This document shows, in pieces, positions 1 through 5,548 of a stretch of 10,277 bases of DNA. The position numbers were made by a program, and so were the translations under genes. Under the pieces are notes generated by a model. It searched no databases. It had not been told where the DNA came from and worked only from the letters and a program-made list of their open reading frames with translations. Every line of letters begins with the position of its first letter. Position 1 is the stretch's first letter. The stretch comes from CAZPBO01 sp964584815 (GTDB lineage: Bacteria; Planctomycetota; SKW154). The stretch spans positions 1-10,277 of the forward strand of contig CAZPBO010000069.1 in NCBI GenBank assembly GCA_964584815.1, written 5' to 3'.

Positions 1-93
1 ACATATTGCAGAAGTGGGCGATATTTGGTCTTGTGAACTTCAAATACACCAAGTAGGAACAAAGCCACGCGTTATATAGTGGAGCCGCTGCAA
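1..93. other. Edge region downstream of metF, no clear gene
   Basis: These 93 bases follow the metF stop. A 25-codon open stretch runs from the window edge on the plus strand to a TAG at 77-79, too short to call. A weak CCAC/GTGG hairpin (65-82) is followed on the minus strand by CTTTGTT, far from a convincing terminator. Confidence 0.4.
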
Positions 94-1128
94 CTATTGC
101 GGCATCAACGCACGCAGATGCTTTATCTGGTTCTCCAGTTCTTCCTGCTGAAGCAGCATATCAGGCGGCACCGAATGTGCCGGGATGCGTGCTTTTAAGT
201 CTTCCAACTCGTTTTGCAGTTTCTGGATGCGCGATTCCACCTCTTTGCGCGTCTTTTCGTTTATCTGCTGTGCGACTTCTGCGGCGACATCCGCCCAACC
301 CAGTGGCATTATGTGCACACCCGCACAATAAGGGCGGATCTGCTCCACGATGCGCAGGGCGATTTCTGCCGACTTTTCGCGCCGTTTATCCTTAGGCGTT
401 GCCGCCATTTCATCAATCAACTCTTGCGGCACCCTCACACCCGCCACATTCTGGTTCATATACCGCGCCATACCGGCTGACTTGAGCAGCACGATTCCCG
501 CCAGAATCGGCACGCCCCATCCTGACACAGCATCCGCGAACTGCTTGAATCTGTCCGCATCGTAGACGGCTTGGGTTTGGAAGAATTGCGCGCCTGCCTC
601 AACCTTTTTGCGCATCTTAATAAGGTGCAACTCAAGGGGTTCAAATTCGGGTGTTGCGACGGCGCCGATGAAGAGGTCGGGCGTGCCGTCCAACTCGTGC
701 CCCGACAAATCGCGTCCCGCTTTCAGTTCTGATGCCGCTTTCAGCAACTGCACCGAATCAAGGTCAAAGACGGGACGCGCCTCGGGGTGGTCGCCCAGCA
801 CCATATGGTCGCCTGTCAGCAGAAGGGCGTTTTCTATGCCAAAAACGGCGGCACCGAGCAACTCCGCTTGCAGCGCCAGACGATTGCGGTCGCGACAGGT
901 CAACTGCAGCACAGGCTCTATCCCCCGCTCCAGCAGCAACTTGCACACCGCAAGCGAGGAAACGCGCATCACCGCACTCTGCAAGTCGGTAACATTGACC
1001 GCCACCACATGCGGCGCCATCTCCTCCGCCTCCCTTAACGCCGCCTCCACATTCACCCCTTTGGGTGGACCTATCTCCCCCGTTACCGCAAAAACACCTG
1101 CCTCAAGCACTTCTTTCAGACGGCTCAT
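94..1128 (-). CDS. metF: Methylenetetrahydrofolate reductase, MetF flavoprotein subunit, with C-terminal coiled-coil tail
   Basis: Predicted flavin-dependent subunit that reduces 5,10-methylene-THF to 5-methyl-THF, supplying methyl groups for methionine synthesis or a corrinoid pathway; cytoplasmic. The 344-residue protein has the family hallmarks in order: TGEIGPPKG near residue 16 (E18 matches the catalytic Glu of MetF), NVTDLQSAVMRVSS (45-58), LQLTCRDRN (75-83), ALLLTGDH (101-108), GAQFFQTQAVYD (179-190) and GVHIMPLGWAD (270-280). The barrel ends near 290. Residues about 291-344 are an added Glu/Lys/Gln-rich tail with heptad spacing, which E. coli-type MetF lacks. An earlier in-frame start at 1185 was rejected because it would overlap metV and has no ribosome site. 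The ATG at 1128 follows GGAGGC at 1135-1140. It lies 17 nt after metV, so the two are co-transcribed. Identity is sure; the electron donor is unknown. Confidence 0.95.
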   Translation of the reverse strand: MSRLKEVLEAGVFAVTGEIGPPKGVNVEAALREAEEMAPHVVAVNVTDLQSAVMRVSSLAVCKLLLERGIEPVLQLTCRDRNRLALQAELLGAAVFGIENALLLTGDHMVLGDHPEARPVFDLDSVQLLKAASELKAGRDLSGHELDGTPDLFIGAVATPEFEPLELHLIKMRKKVEAGAQFFQTQAVYDADRFKQFADAVSGWGVPILAGIVLLKSAGMARYMNQNVAGVRVPQELIDEMAATPKDKRREKSAEIALRIVEQIRPYCAGVHIMPLGWADVAAEVAQQINEKTRKEVESRIQKLQNELEDLKARIPAHSVPPDMLLQQEELENQIKHLRALMPQ

Positions 1129-1145
1129 CTTTATGCCTCCCAATA

Positions 1146-1859
1146 TTAGTCTTCTTGAGAAACGGTGAATTCGCCGGCAAGGCAACGGAATGTGGCGCGT
1201 GTTGGCGAGACCTCAAGTGAGCGCATACGGCTCCAGCGTGCGTTGTTCTTGGGCTTCTGATACGCGCGCAGGTTGTCAAGCCGCCCCAGCGCCTTAAGAC
1301 GCTCATAAATCAGAATCCAGCCGCAATCGCGGTTCGGGTCCGCCTCGCATTTGCCATCTTTTGCTCCGCCGCAGGGTCCGTTCAACAACCCCTTCGCGCA
1401 CAATGTTAACGGACACAACCCACCCGTATATTCCGCTATGCATTCCCCACAAAGCGAGCAGTATTCAATTATCAGGTCGTCCTTGACCGTCTCACCACCA
1501 AAAACCGTGTCGCACCCCGGATGCACAAGTCCGCCGTCTGTAGCGTCCATCACTGTGTGGAATCCCTGCCCGCAGGCGAGCACCAGAAACGAGTCCGCCT
1601 GCTCAACCTCCTCCTTGTGTTCCTCAACTAACTGCTTTGTAGCGGACAACTTGCATAAACTGCCGCCATTGGGCGGGCAAGCCCAACCAACAACATTCAC
1701 GCCACGCTTGCGCAGACGCTCTACCATCCGCCGCACCTCCGGCTCACCACCCGAATGGCTTTTGGCTGCGCAATTGCTGCACCCAAACACAAACACTTTC
1801 TCTCCCGGCTTAAGATAGCCCATTATCTCCTCAATCGGCTTCTGAATTGTCGCGTGCAC
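1146..1859 (-). CDS. metV: MetV-like Cys-rich subunit of methylenetetrahydrofolate reductase (MTHFR_C family)
   Basis: Partner subunit of MetF in the MetVF-type reductases known from acetogens such as Moorella and Acetobacterium. The 237 residues hold 15 cysteines. An N-terminal CSNC (27-30) and CPPNGGSLC (61-69) are followed by the C-terminal signature CSLCGEC (134-140), LCPLTLCAKGLLNGPCGG (148-165), GKCE (169-172) and DCGW (178-181), which is diagnostic of the MTHFR C-terminal (zinc/iron-sulfur) family. In known systems MetV is needed for MetF activity and may pass electrons to the flavin. No RnfC2- or Hdr-like electron-input gene is seen in this window. The start is GTG at 1859, 7 nt from AGGAGG (1867-1872); the next in-frame ATG (residue 13) has no comparable site. 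A likely promoter lies at 1893-1921. Family assignment is strong; which cysteines bind metal is inferred. Confidence 0.92.
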   Translation of the reverse strand: MHATIQKPIEEIMGYLKPGEKVFVFGCSNCAAKSHSGGEPEVRRMVERLRKRGVNVVGWACPPNGGSLCKLSATKQLVEEHKEEVEQADSFLVLACGQGFHTVMDATDGGLVHPGCDTVFGGETVKDDLIIEYCSLCGECIAEYTGGLCPLTLCAKGLLNGPCGGAKDGKCEADPNRDCGWILIYERLKALGRLDNLRAYQKPKNNARWSRMRSLEVSPTRATFRCLAGEFTVSQED

Positions 1860-1866
1860 AACACGC

Positions 1867-1872
1867 CCTCCT
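1867..1872 (-). promoter_or_regulatory. Ribosome binding site deciding the GTG start of metV
   Basis: On the minus strand AGGAGG sits 7 nt before the GTG at 1859. It is the best SD match near the start of metV and is why a GTG was chosen over the downstream ATG. Confidence 0.8.
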
Positions 1873-1892
1873 ATTAGATTAACACTTCTTCA

Positions 1893-1921
1893 ATAATAAA
1901 AATGGAACGACGGCATCGCAA
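1893..1921 (-). promoter_or_regulatory. Probable sigma-70 type promoter of metV-metF
   Basis: On the minus strand TTGCGA (1916-1921, 4 of 6 to consensus) is followed after exactly 17 nt by TATTAT (1893-1898, 5 of 6). Transcription would start near 1886, about 26 nt before the metV GTG. It sits in the 150-nt gap between the DUF1638 gene and metV, so metVF can be transcribed apart from the genes upstream. A 9-bp inverted repeat (1879-1887 and 1977-1985) brackets the area. This is a sequence match only. Confidence 0.5.
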
Positions 1922-2009
1922 GAACAGAAGCGATATTGAGGCAGAAGAAAAGCAAGAAACGCAAAGATATTATTACAAGTGTTAAGATGTTGCGATTAAG
2001 AGAGGAACA

Positions 2010-2642
2010 TCAGCGCTGCTGCAAGCGCTCCGCCGCCTCCGCCAGCAACATCTTGAAGCGCTCAAGCGTTACAGGATGTGCCTCAAACGGTATCCCCATA
2101 AAATCTGAAAACTCAAGAATTTTCTCCGGTTCTTCTGCGGCAGTGTGGTCAAACACTCCTGTTGCGTCCAGCATAATCGCCTTGTCGTGACCGCGAAATG
2201 TCTCGTTCGCCTTGCCGCGGTCATAGTCCTTGAATATGAACCGCCAGTTCAGGAACCAGCCTGGGGTGAGCCAGTAAATGTCGCTGCCTGCGGCGATGCG
2301 GTCGCGCTCCTCCTTGCTGGCAAGAATGTCAATGCAGTTAGCGGCGTTTATACGCACAGCATTAACGCCGGATTGTTCTATCAACCAGTTGACATCACCG
2401 CTTGGGTCAGCGGGGTCAAGGTAGCAGACCTTGCCGTAGACGACAATTACGCGGGGGGCTTTGTGTGAGGCGCGCTCAAGTTGCGCGAGCAGATGCTGCC
2501 GCAGTTGAGGCTGCCATTCGTGCAGCCCGGGTGGTGTGAAAAGCAAAGCCGCAGCATTCAGAAATCCCTCCTCCTGCAAATGGAGCAATTCCTGCCGCAG
2601 TGTTCCGCAGGAGACAACCGCAATGTTGGAAAAGTCCGTCAC
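2010..2642 (-). CDS. DUF1638-family protein, probable accessory of one-carbon/methyl-transfer metabolism
   Basis: I recognise the DUF1638 pattern: CGTL near residue 12, VVYGKVC at 67-73, NCIDIL at 102-107 and YWLTPGWFLNWR at 123-134. Three cysteines (C12, C73, C103) fall in these motifs and could bind a metal or take part in redox chemistry; that is inference. The family has no established biochemical role. From general knowledge it is often found near corrinoid methyltransferases and folate enzymes, which fits metV and metF just downstream. The 210-residue length is ordinary and there is no signal peptide or membrane segment. The start is GTG at 2642, 7 nt from AAGGAGG (2650-2656). That ribosome site overlaps the stop codon of the small ORF upstream, suggesting translational coupling. 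Family call fairly sure; function open. Confidence 0.82.
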   Translation of the reverse strand: MTDFSNIAVVSCGTLRQELLHLQEEGFLNAAALLFTPPGLHEWQPQLRQHLLAQLERASHKAPRVIVVYGKVCYLDPADPSGDVNWLIEQSGVNAVRINAANCIDILASKEERDRIAAGSDIYWLTPGWFLNWRFIFKDYDRGKANETFRGHDKAIMLDATGVFDHTAAEEPEKILEFSDFMGIPFEAHPVTLERFKMLLAEAAERLQQR

Positions 2643-2649
2643 GACTACA

Positions 2650-2656
2650 CCTCCTT
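2650..2656 (-). promoter_or_regulatory. Ribosome binding site overlapping the upstream stop codon
   Basis: AAGGAGG on the minus strand, 7 nt before the GTG of the DUF1638 gene. Its first bases are the last bases of the TAA (2655-2657) ending the small ORF, so a ribosome finishing that ORF would sit on this site. Confidence 0.7.
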
Positions 2657-2894
2657 AAAAGCGCGTGGCTGCTTGCAATGCCGCCGCAAATACGCCCTCC
2701 GCTTCAGCCCCCATATACGCATCCACCTTTATCATTCTGTTTTCAAGCGCGACTCCCGCCTGCTCCGCTAACAGCATCTGCAGGCATAAAAGTCCACCAA
2801 GCGCAACGCTTATGCTATTGTAACCGATGTGCAGGTGGATTCCATAATAAATTTCGCTGATGTCTCTCAAAATTTCTTCGTGACAACACTTCAT
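2655..2894 (-). CDS. Small unrecognised protein upstream of the DUF1638 gene
   Basis: A 79-residue ORF that I do not recognise. Residues about 24-44 are uncharged and hydrophobic (IGYNSISVALGG is part), followed by an acidic to neutral C-terminus ending GVFAAALQAATRF. Two adjacent cysteines follow the start (MKCC). It ends 12 nt before the DUF1638 start, on the same strand, with the stop codon inside that gene's ribosome site, which supports an operon gene. Against it, the ATG at 2894 has no SD and an in-frame TAA lies 9 nt further upstream, so it may be a leaderless gene, start at a later Met, or be the remnant of a longer gene whose front was lost. The Ala-rich end and Glu/Gly codon use look coding. 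It could be a small partner of DUF1638 or spurious. Confidence 0.45.
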   Translation of the reverse strand: MKCCHEEILRDISEIYYGIHLHIGYNSISVALGGLLCLQMLLAEQAGVALENRMIKVDAYMGAEAEGVFAAALQAATRF

Positions 2895-2999
2895 ACATCG
2901 GTTTTACGGCGCATCGTTAAGCGGGAAATTTTCCGTCTTTTGGCGGTTGTTGTCCATAACCTTTCGGTTTGTTGCAACACAAGTATCGGAAATCATTGA

Positions 3000-3008
3000 T
3001 GTTATAGT
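3000..3008 (+). promoter_or_regulatory. Possible extended -10 promoter element for the acyl-CoA synthetase operon
   Basis: TGTTATAGT matches the extended -10 pattern (TGn then TATAGT, 5 of 6 to TATAAT). No -35 box lies at proper spacing, so the call is weak. If used, the leader would be about 165 nt and would contain both palindromes. An alternative is TTGACA at 3027-3032 with the poor -10 CATTCT at 3050-3055, which would place the palindrome core between the two boxes. Confidence 0.3.
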
Positions 3009-3013
3009 GTTTC

Positions 3014-3032
3014 GTTAAATGTTTGCTTGACA
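3014..3032 (+). repeat. Imperfect direct repeat, copy 1 (42-bp offset)
   Basis: GTTAAATGTTTGCTTGACA, matching copy 2 (3056-3074) at 15 of 19 positions, with identical GTTAA and TTGACA ends. The copies start 42 bp apart, close to four DNA helical turns, so proteins bound to both would lie on the same face. Confidence 0.55.
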
Positions 3033-3061
3033 GAATGTTTCTGCAGAAACATTCTGTTAAG
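3026..3061. repeat. Long palindrome: 28 bp perfect, 36 bp allowing G-T pairs
   Basis: Positions 3030-3057 form a perfect palindrome centred on CTGCAG (3041-3046): the left arm ACAGAATGTTTC, then TGCA, then the exact reverse complement of the arm. Counting G-T pairs in RNA it extends to 3026-3061. As DNA it could be an operator for a dimeric or tetrameric regulator; as RNA a long hairpin in the leader. There is no U-run after it, so it is not an ordinary intrinsic terminator. Confidence 0.9.
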
Positions 3062-3074
3062 TATTCGTTTGACA
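3056..3074 (+). repeat. Imperfect direct repeat, copy 2
   Basis: GTTAAGTATTCGTTTGACA, 15 of 19 identical to copy 1 at 3014-3032. Its last seven bases form the left arm of the second palindrome. Confidence 0.55.
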
Positions 3075-3084
3075 TTTTGTCAAA
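3068..3084. repeat. Short palindrome TTTGACA-TTT-TGTCAAA
   Basis: Perfect 7-bp arms around a 3-base centre. The arm TTTGACA resembles the outer arm of the larger palindrome (CTTGACA), so the same protein may recognise both. It lies about 100 bp before the acyl-CoA synthetase start. Confidence 0.8.
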
Positions 3085-3181
3085 TGGATGTTGGCGGTTT
3101 CCCCGCACAACAAAAGAAGGAGTTGAACAGGACAGGCTTGGGGATAAAATGTTGGCAGTGGAGTTTGAGGAGGAGGGTGTG

Positions 3182-4744
3182 ATGGGGGCGCCGTGGTTGA
3201 ACTTAGCGCAGAACTTTGCCGTTTTTGCCCGCAAGAATCCTGATAAGGTTGCTTTCAAGGAAGCGCGGGGAGCGTGGACATTCGCTGACTATGAGCGCAG
3301 GACAAACCGCCTTGCCAATGCCTTGCTTTCGCTTGGGCTTAAGAAGGGTGATAAGGTCTCCTGCGTTCTGGACAATGTGATTGAGATAATAGACCTTTAT
3401 TTTGCCTGCGCCAAGACGGGCGTAATCCTCAATCCAGTCAATTTCCGCCTTGTTGGAGAGGAGATTCGTTACATAGTGGACCACGCCGAGAGCAAAGCGC
3501 TTTTTGTGCAACCCGATTTTGCAGAGGAGATAGAGAGGATACGGGGCAGGTTGCCGCAGGTTAAACATTACTTCATAACAGGTGGTGAGCAGCGTTCTGG
3601 CTGGGACAGTTATGAGGAGTTGCTGACATCTGGTGGGGAGGAAGCACCCGACTGTCGCGTTGAGCCTGAAGATATTTGGGTTCTGCTTTACACATCGGGA
3701 ACGACGGGCAGACCCAAAGGGGTGCTGCGTTCACACGAATCCTATGTGGCGTTTTACCTGATAAACGCGGTTGATTTTGGCTTTACGGAAAACGATGTTT
3801 GTTTGACGGTGATGCCGTTCTGTCATGTCAATTCCACATTCTTTTCGTTCACGGTGACCTATGTGGGTGGGACGGTGTATGCGCACACGAGTCGCGGCTT
3901 TGACCCCCGCAAAGTTTTTGAGTTGATTGAGCAGGAGAGGATAACCTTTATAAGCCTTATTCCGACGCATTACAATCTGATGTTGTCGGTTTCGGAGGAG
4001 GAGCGGAAGCGGTATGATTTGAGCAGCATAAAGAAGTTATTGTGTTCCAGTGCGCCTGCGACACGGGAGATGAAGTTGGCGGTGATGGAGATGTTTCCTG
4101 GGGTGGAGTTGTATGAGGGATATGGTTCAACCGAGGCGGGGATAGTGACTGTTTTGAAGCCTCACGAGCAGTTGAAGAAGTTGGGTTCCATAGGAAGAGA
4201 ATCTTTGGGGACCGATTTTGTGAAGTTGTTGGATGATGATGGACGAGAGGTTGGGGTTGGAGAGGTTGGGGAGATATACAGTCGTGGACCGATGTTGTTT
4301 GAGGGGTATTACAAGGACGAGGAGAAGACGAAAGCGGCGTTTCGGGGGGAGTGGTTTTCTGCGGGTGATTTGGGGAGAAAGGATGAGGACGGGTATTTTT
4401 ACATAGTGGACCGCAAGAGCAATATGATAATAACGGGTGGAGAGCATGTGTTTCCTGCGGAGGTGGAGGCGGTGGTGAGCCAGCATCCAGCGGTGTTGGA
4501 GTGTGCGGTGATAGGGGTGCCGCACAAGAAATGGGGGGAGGCGGTTCACGCGGTGGTGGTGTTGAAGCCAGGAGTGCAGGCGAGTGAGGAGGAGATACGG
4601 GAGTGGTGTAGGGGGAAGATGGCGGGTTATAAGCGTCCCAAATCGGTGGAGTTTATAAAAGCGGAGGATATGCCACGCACAGGTAGCGGCAAGATATGGC
4701 ATCGCAAACTGCGGGAGCGTTATTGGAAGGATTTTGAGAAATAG
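3182..4744 (+). CDS. Acyl-CoA synthetase (class I adenylate-forming, AMP-dependent ligase)
   Basis: Predicted to activate a carboxylic acid with ATP to an acyl-adenylate and transfer it to CoA; cytoplasmic or membrane-associated. The 520 residues carry the full motif set: YTSGTTGRPKG phosphate loop (170-180), MPFCHVNS (211-218), YEGYGSTEAG (311-320), SAGDLG with D396, hinge and core region RKSNMIITGGEHVFPAEVE (411-429), and PRTGSGK with catalytic K504. Nothing appears missing and the length is usual for medium/long-chain or CaiC-like ligases; the substrate cannot be read. The frame opens at 3023. I chose ATG 3182 because AGGAGG (3171-3176) lies 5 nt before it and the protein then starts like its family (LNLAQNFAVFARKNPDKVAF). 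ATG 3149 is the alternative. It leads an operon with two secreted proteins. From about 4060 on, the coding strand becomes very C-poor. Confidence 0.93.
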   Translation: MGAPWLNLAQNFAVFARKNPDKVAFKEARGAWTFADYERRTNRLANALLSLGLKKGDKVSCVLDNVIEIIDLYFACAKTGVILNPVNFRLVGEEIRYIVDHAESKALFVQPDFAEEIERIRGRLPQVKHYFITGGEQRSGWDSYEELLTSGGEEAPDCRVEPEDIWVLLYTSGTTGRPKGVLRSHESYVAFYLINAVDFGFTENDVCLTVMPFCHVNSTFFSFTVTYVGGTVYAHTSRGFDPRKVFELIEQERITFISLIPTHYNLMLSVSEEERKRYDLSSIKKLLCSSAPATREMKLAVMEMFPGVELYEGYGSTEAGIVTVLKPHEQLKKLGSIGRESLGTDFVKLLDDDGREVGVGEVGEIYSRGPMLFEGYYKDEEKTKAAFRGEWFSAGDLGRKDEDGYFYIVDRKSNMIITGGEHVFPAEVEAVVSQHPAVLECAVIGVPHKKWGEAVHAVVVLKPGVQASEEEIREWCRGKMAGYKRPKSVEFIKAEDMPRTGSGKIWHRKLRERYWKDFEK

Positions 4745-4759
4745 TTTGGGGGGAAGGTT

Positions 4760-5548
4760 ATGCGTTGGGTGTTTGTGGTGGTTTGTGGCGCGGTTGCTGT
4801 TGTCCTTTTTGCGGGAGAGGCGAAATTGGCTTTCACAGCGAAGGAGGGCGACAAACAGGTTTGGAAGGCGAAAGCCACAATAGAGTATGAGAGCGAAGTA
4901 GCGGGGCAGAAGCAAAAGGTTAAGGAAGTTTTGATAGGCGATGCGGAGTTTTCGTGCGTTAAGAACGACGAAAACCTGACATACACTTTGAAACCACTGA
5001 AGTTTTCATACACCAAGGACGACAACGGAAAACGGTTAGAGGTCTCAAGTGACAAAGAGCCGCCTGAAGACAACTGGGTGCTTTCAATGCTGAAGGGCAA
5101 GTTGGAGACGCAATTGCAGGATATAGAGGCGTCAAGCACCCATCTTGCTGTTGGAGGTGCCTTTGACGGTAAGGGGTTTGCCATAACCGTCGCTTCTGTA
5201 GTTCTGCCTGACAAAAGTGTTAAGGAAGGGGAGAGTTGGGAGGGTCAGACGGAGTTCGGGCTTCCCGGTCTTATGCTTCCGCTGAAGTTGACCTGGGAGT
5301 ATAAACTGGTGAAGTTGGACGGTGGTGTAGCGCAGATAGAAGGAAAGGTGAAGAGTGCAGAAACAACGATGAAGATGGAGAACTGCCAACTGAAGGTGGA
5401 GGCGAAACTGGTGGCTCGGATTGAGGTCAAGACAGGGCACATAAAGGATGTGAGGACGCAGATGAGTTGGGACTTTTCATATCAGCACAAGGATGCGGGC
5501 AAGATGAGCGGCAAGGGTAAGTGGGTTGAGGAGGTGAAAAGTAAGTGA
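4760..5548 (+). CDS. Secreted protein of unknown function, possibly DUF6263-like
   Basis: 262 residues with an N-terminal Sec signal (hydrophobic run about residues 3-18; cleavage probably near residue 21) and no clear lipobox. The mature part is Lys/Glu/Val-rich with alternating polar and hydrophobic residues, suggesting a mostly beta protein in the cell envelope or outside. LPDKSVKEGESWEGQTEF (149-166) recalls the VxxGxxW step seen in DUF6263-type secreted proteins; that link is tentative. A single mature cysteine pair (C66, C209) could be free or bridged. The ATG follows GGGGGAAGG (4749-4757), 15 nt after the acyl-CoA synthetase stop, so it is in the same operon. It resembles the next gene product in layout (see that entry). 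I do not know its function. Confidence 0.85.
   Translation: MRWVFVVVCGAVAVVLFAGEAKLAFTAKEGDKQVWKAKATIEYESEVAGQKQKVKEVLIGDAEFSCVKNDENLTYTLKPLKFSYTKDDNGKRLEVSSDKEPPEDNWVLSMLKGKLETQLQDIEASSTHLAVGGAFDGKGFAITVASVVLPDKSVKEGESWEGQTEFGLPGLMLPLKLTWEYKLVKLDGGVAQIEGKVKSAETTMKMENCQLKVEAKLVARIEVKTGHIKDVRTQMSWDFSYQHKDAGKMSGKGKWVEEVKSK

Larger units (their letters stand above)
2895..3181. other. Divergent intergenic regulatory region with palindromes and direct repeats
   Basis: This 287-base gap separates the minus-strand one-carbon genes from the plus-strand acyl-CoA synthetase operon. It is more AT-rich than its surroundings. It holds a perfect 28-bp palindrome (3030-3057), a palindrome with 7-bp arms (3068-3084), an imperfect 19-bp direct repeat (3014-3032 and 3056-3074), a possible extended -10 box (3000-3008), and small hairpins such as AACC-GAAA-GGTT on the minus strand near 2960-2971. 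An open frame runs through the right part from 3023, but its sequence there does not resemble the N-terminus of an acyl-CoA synthetase. Confidence 0.7.

Noticed and set aside
2..79. Open frame on the plus strand from the window edge to a TAG, possible C-terminus of a convergent gene
   Set aside because: Only 25 codons with no recognisable motif; open stretches this long are expected by chance.
1129..1185. Longer MetF start at 1185
   Set aside because: It would overlap metV, adds an Arg-rich extension unlike MetF, and lacks the SD found before the ATG at 1128.
1986..2011. GATGTT/AACATC hairpin after the DUF1638 stop as a terminator
   Set aside because: Six-base AT-rich stem, 14-base loop and no U-run; too weak.
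2895..3000. Cobalamin or other riboswitch before the small ORF and DUF1638 gene
   Set aside because: Considered because of the one-carbon context, but I see no B12-box core or other known riboswitch pattern.
3027..3055. TTGACA at 3027 with CATTCT as a full promoter
   Set aside because: The -35 is perfect but the -10 matches only 3 of 6; kept only as an alternative.
3023..3181. Longer N-terminus of the acyl-CoA synthetase from 3023
   Set aside because: The added part is read through the palindromes, does not resemble the family, and a strong SD sits before 3182.
4127..4915. Long antisense open frame opposite the acyl-CoA synthetase, and similar ones at 608-1168, 5482-6024 and 8350-9024
   Set aside because: They are shadows of real genes, caused by the strong purine and G bias of the coding strands; the peptides are low-complexity with no motifs.
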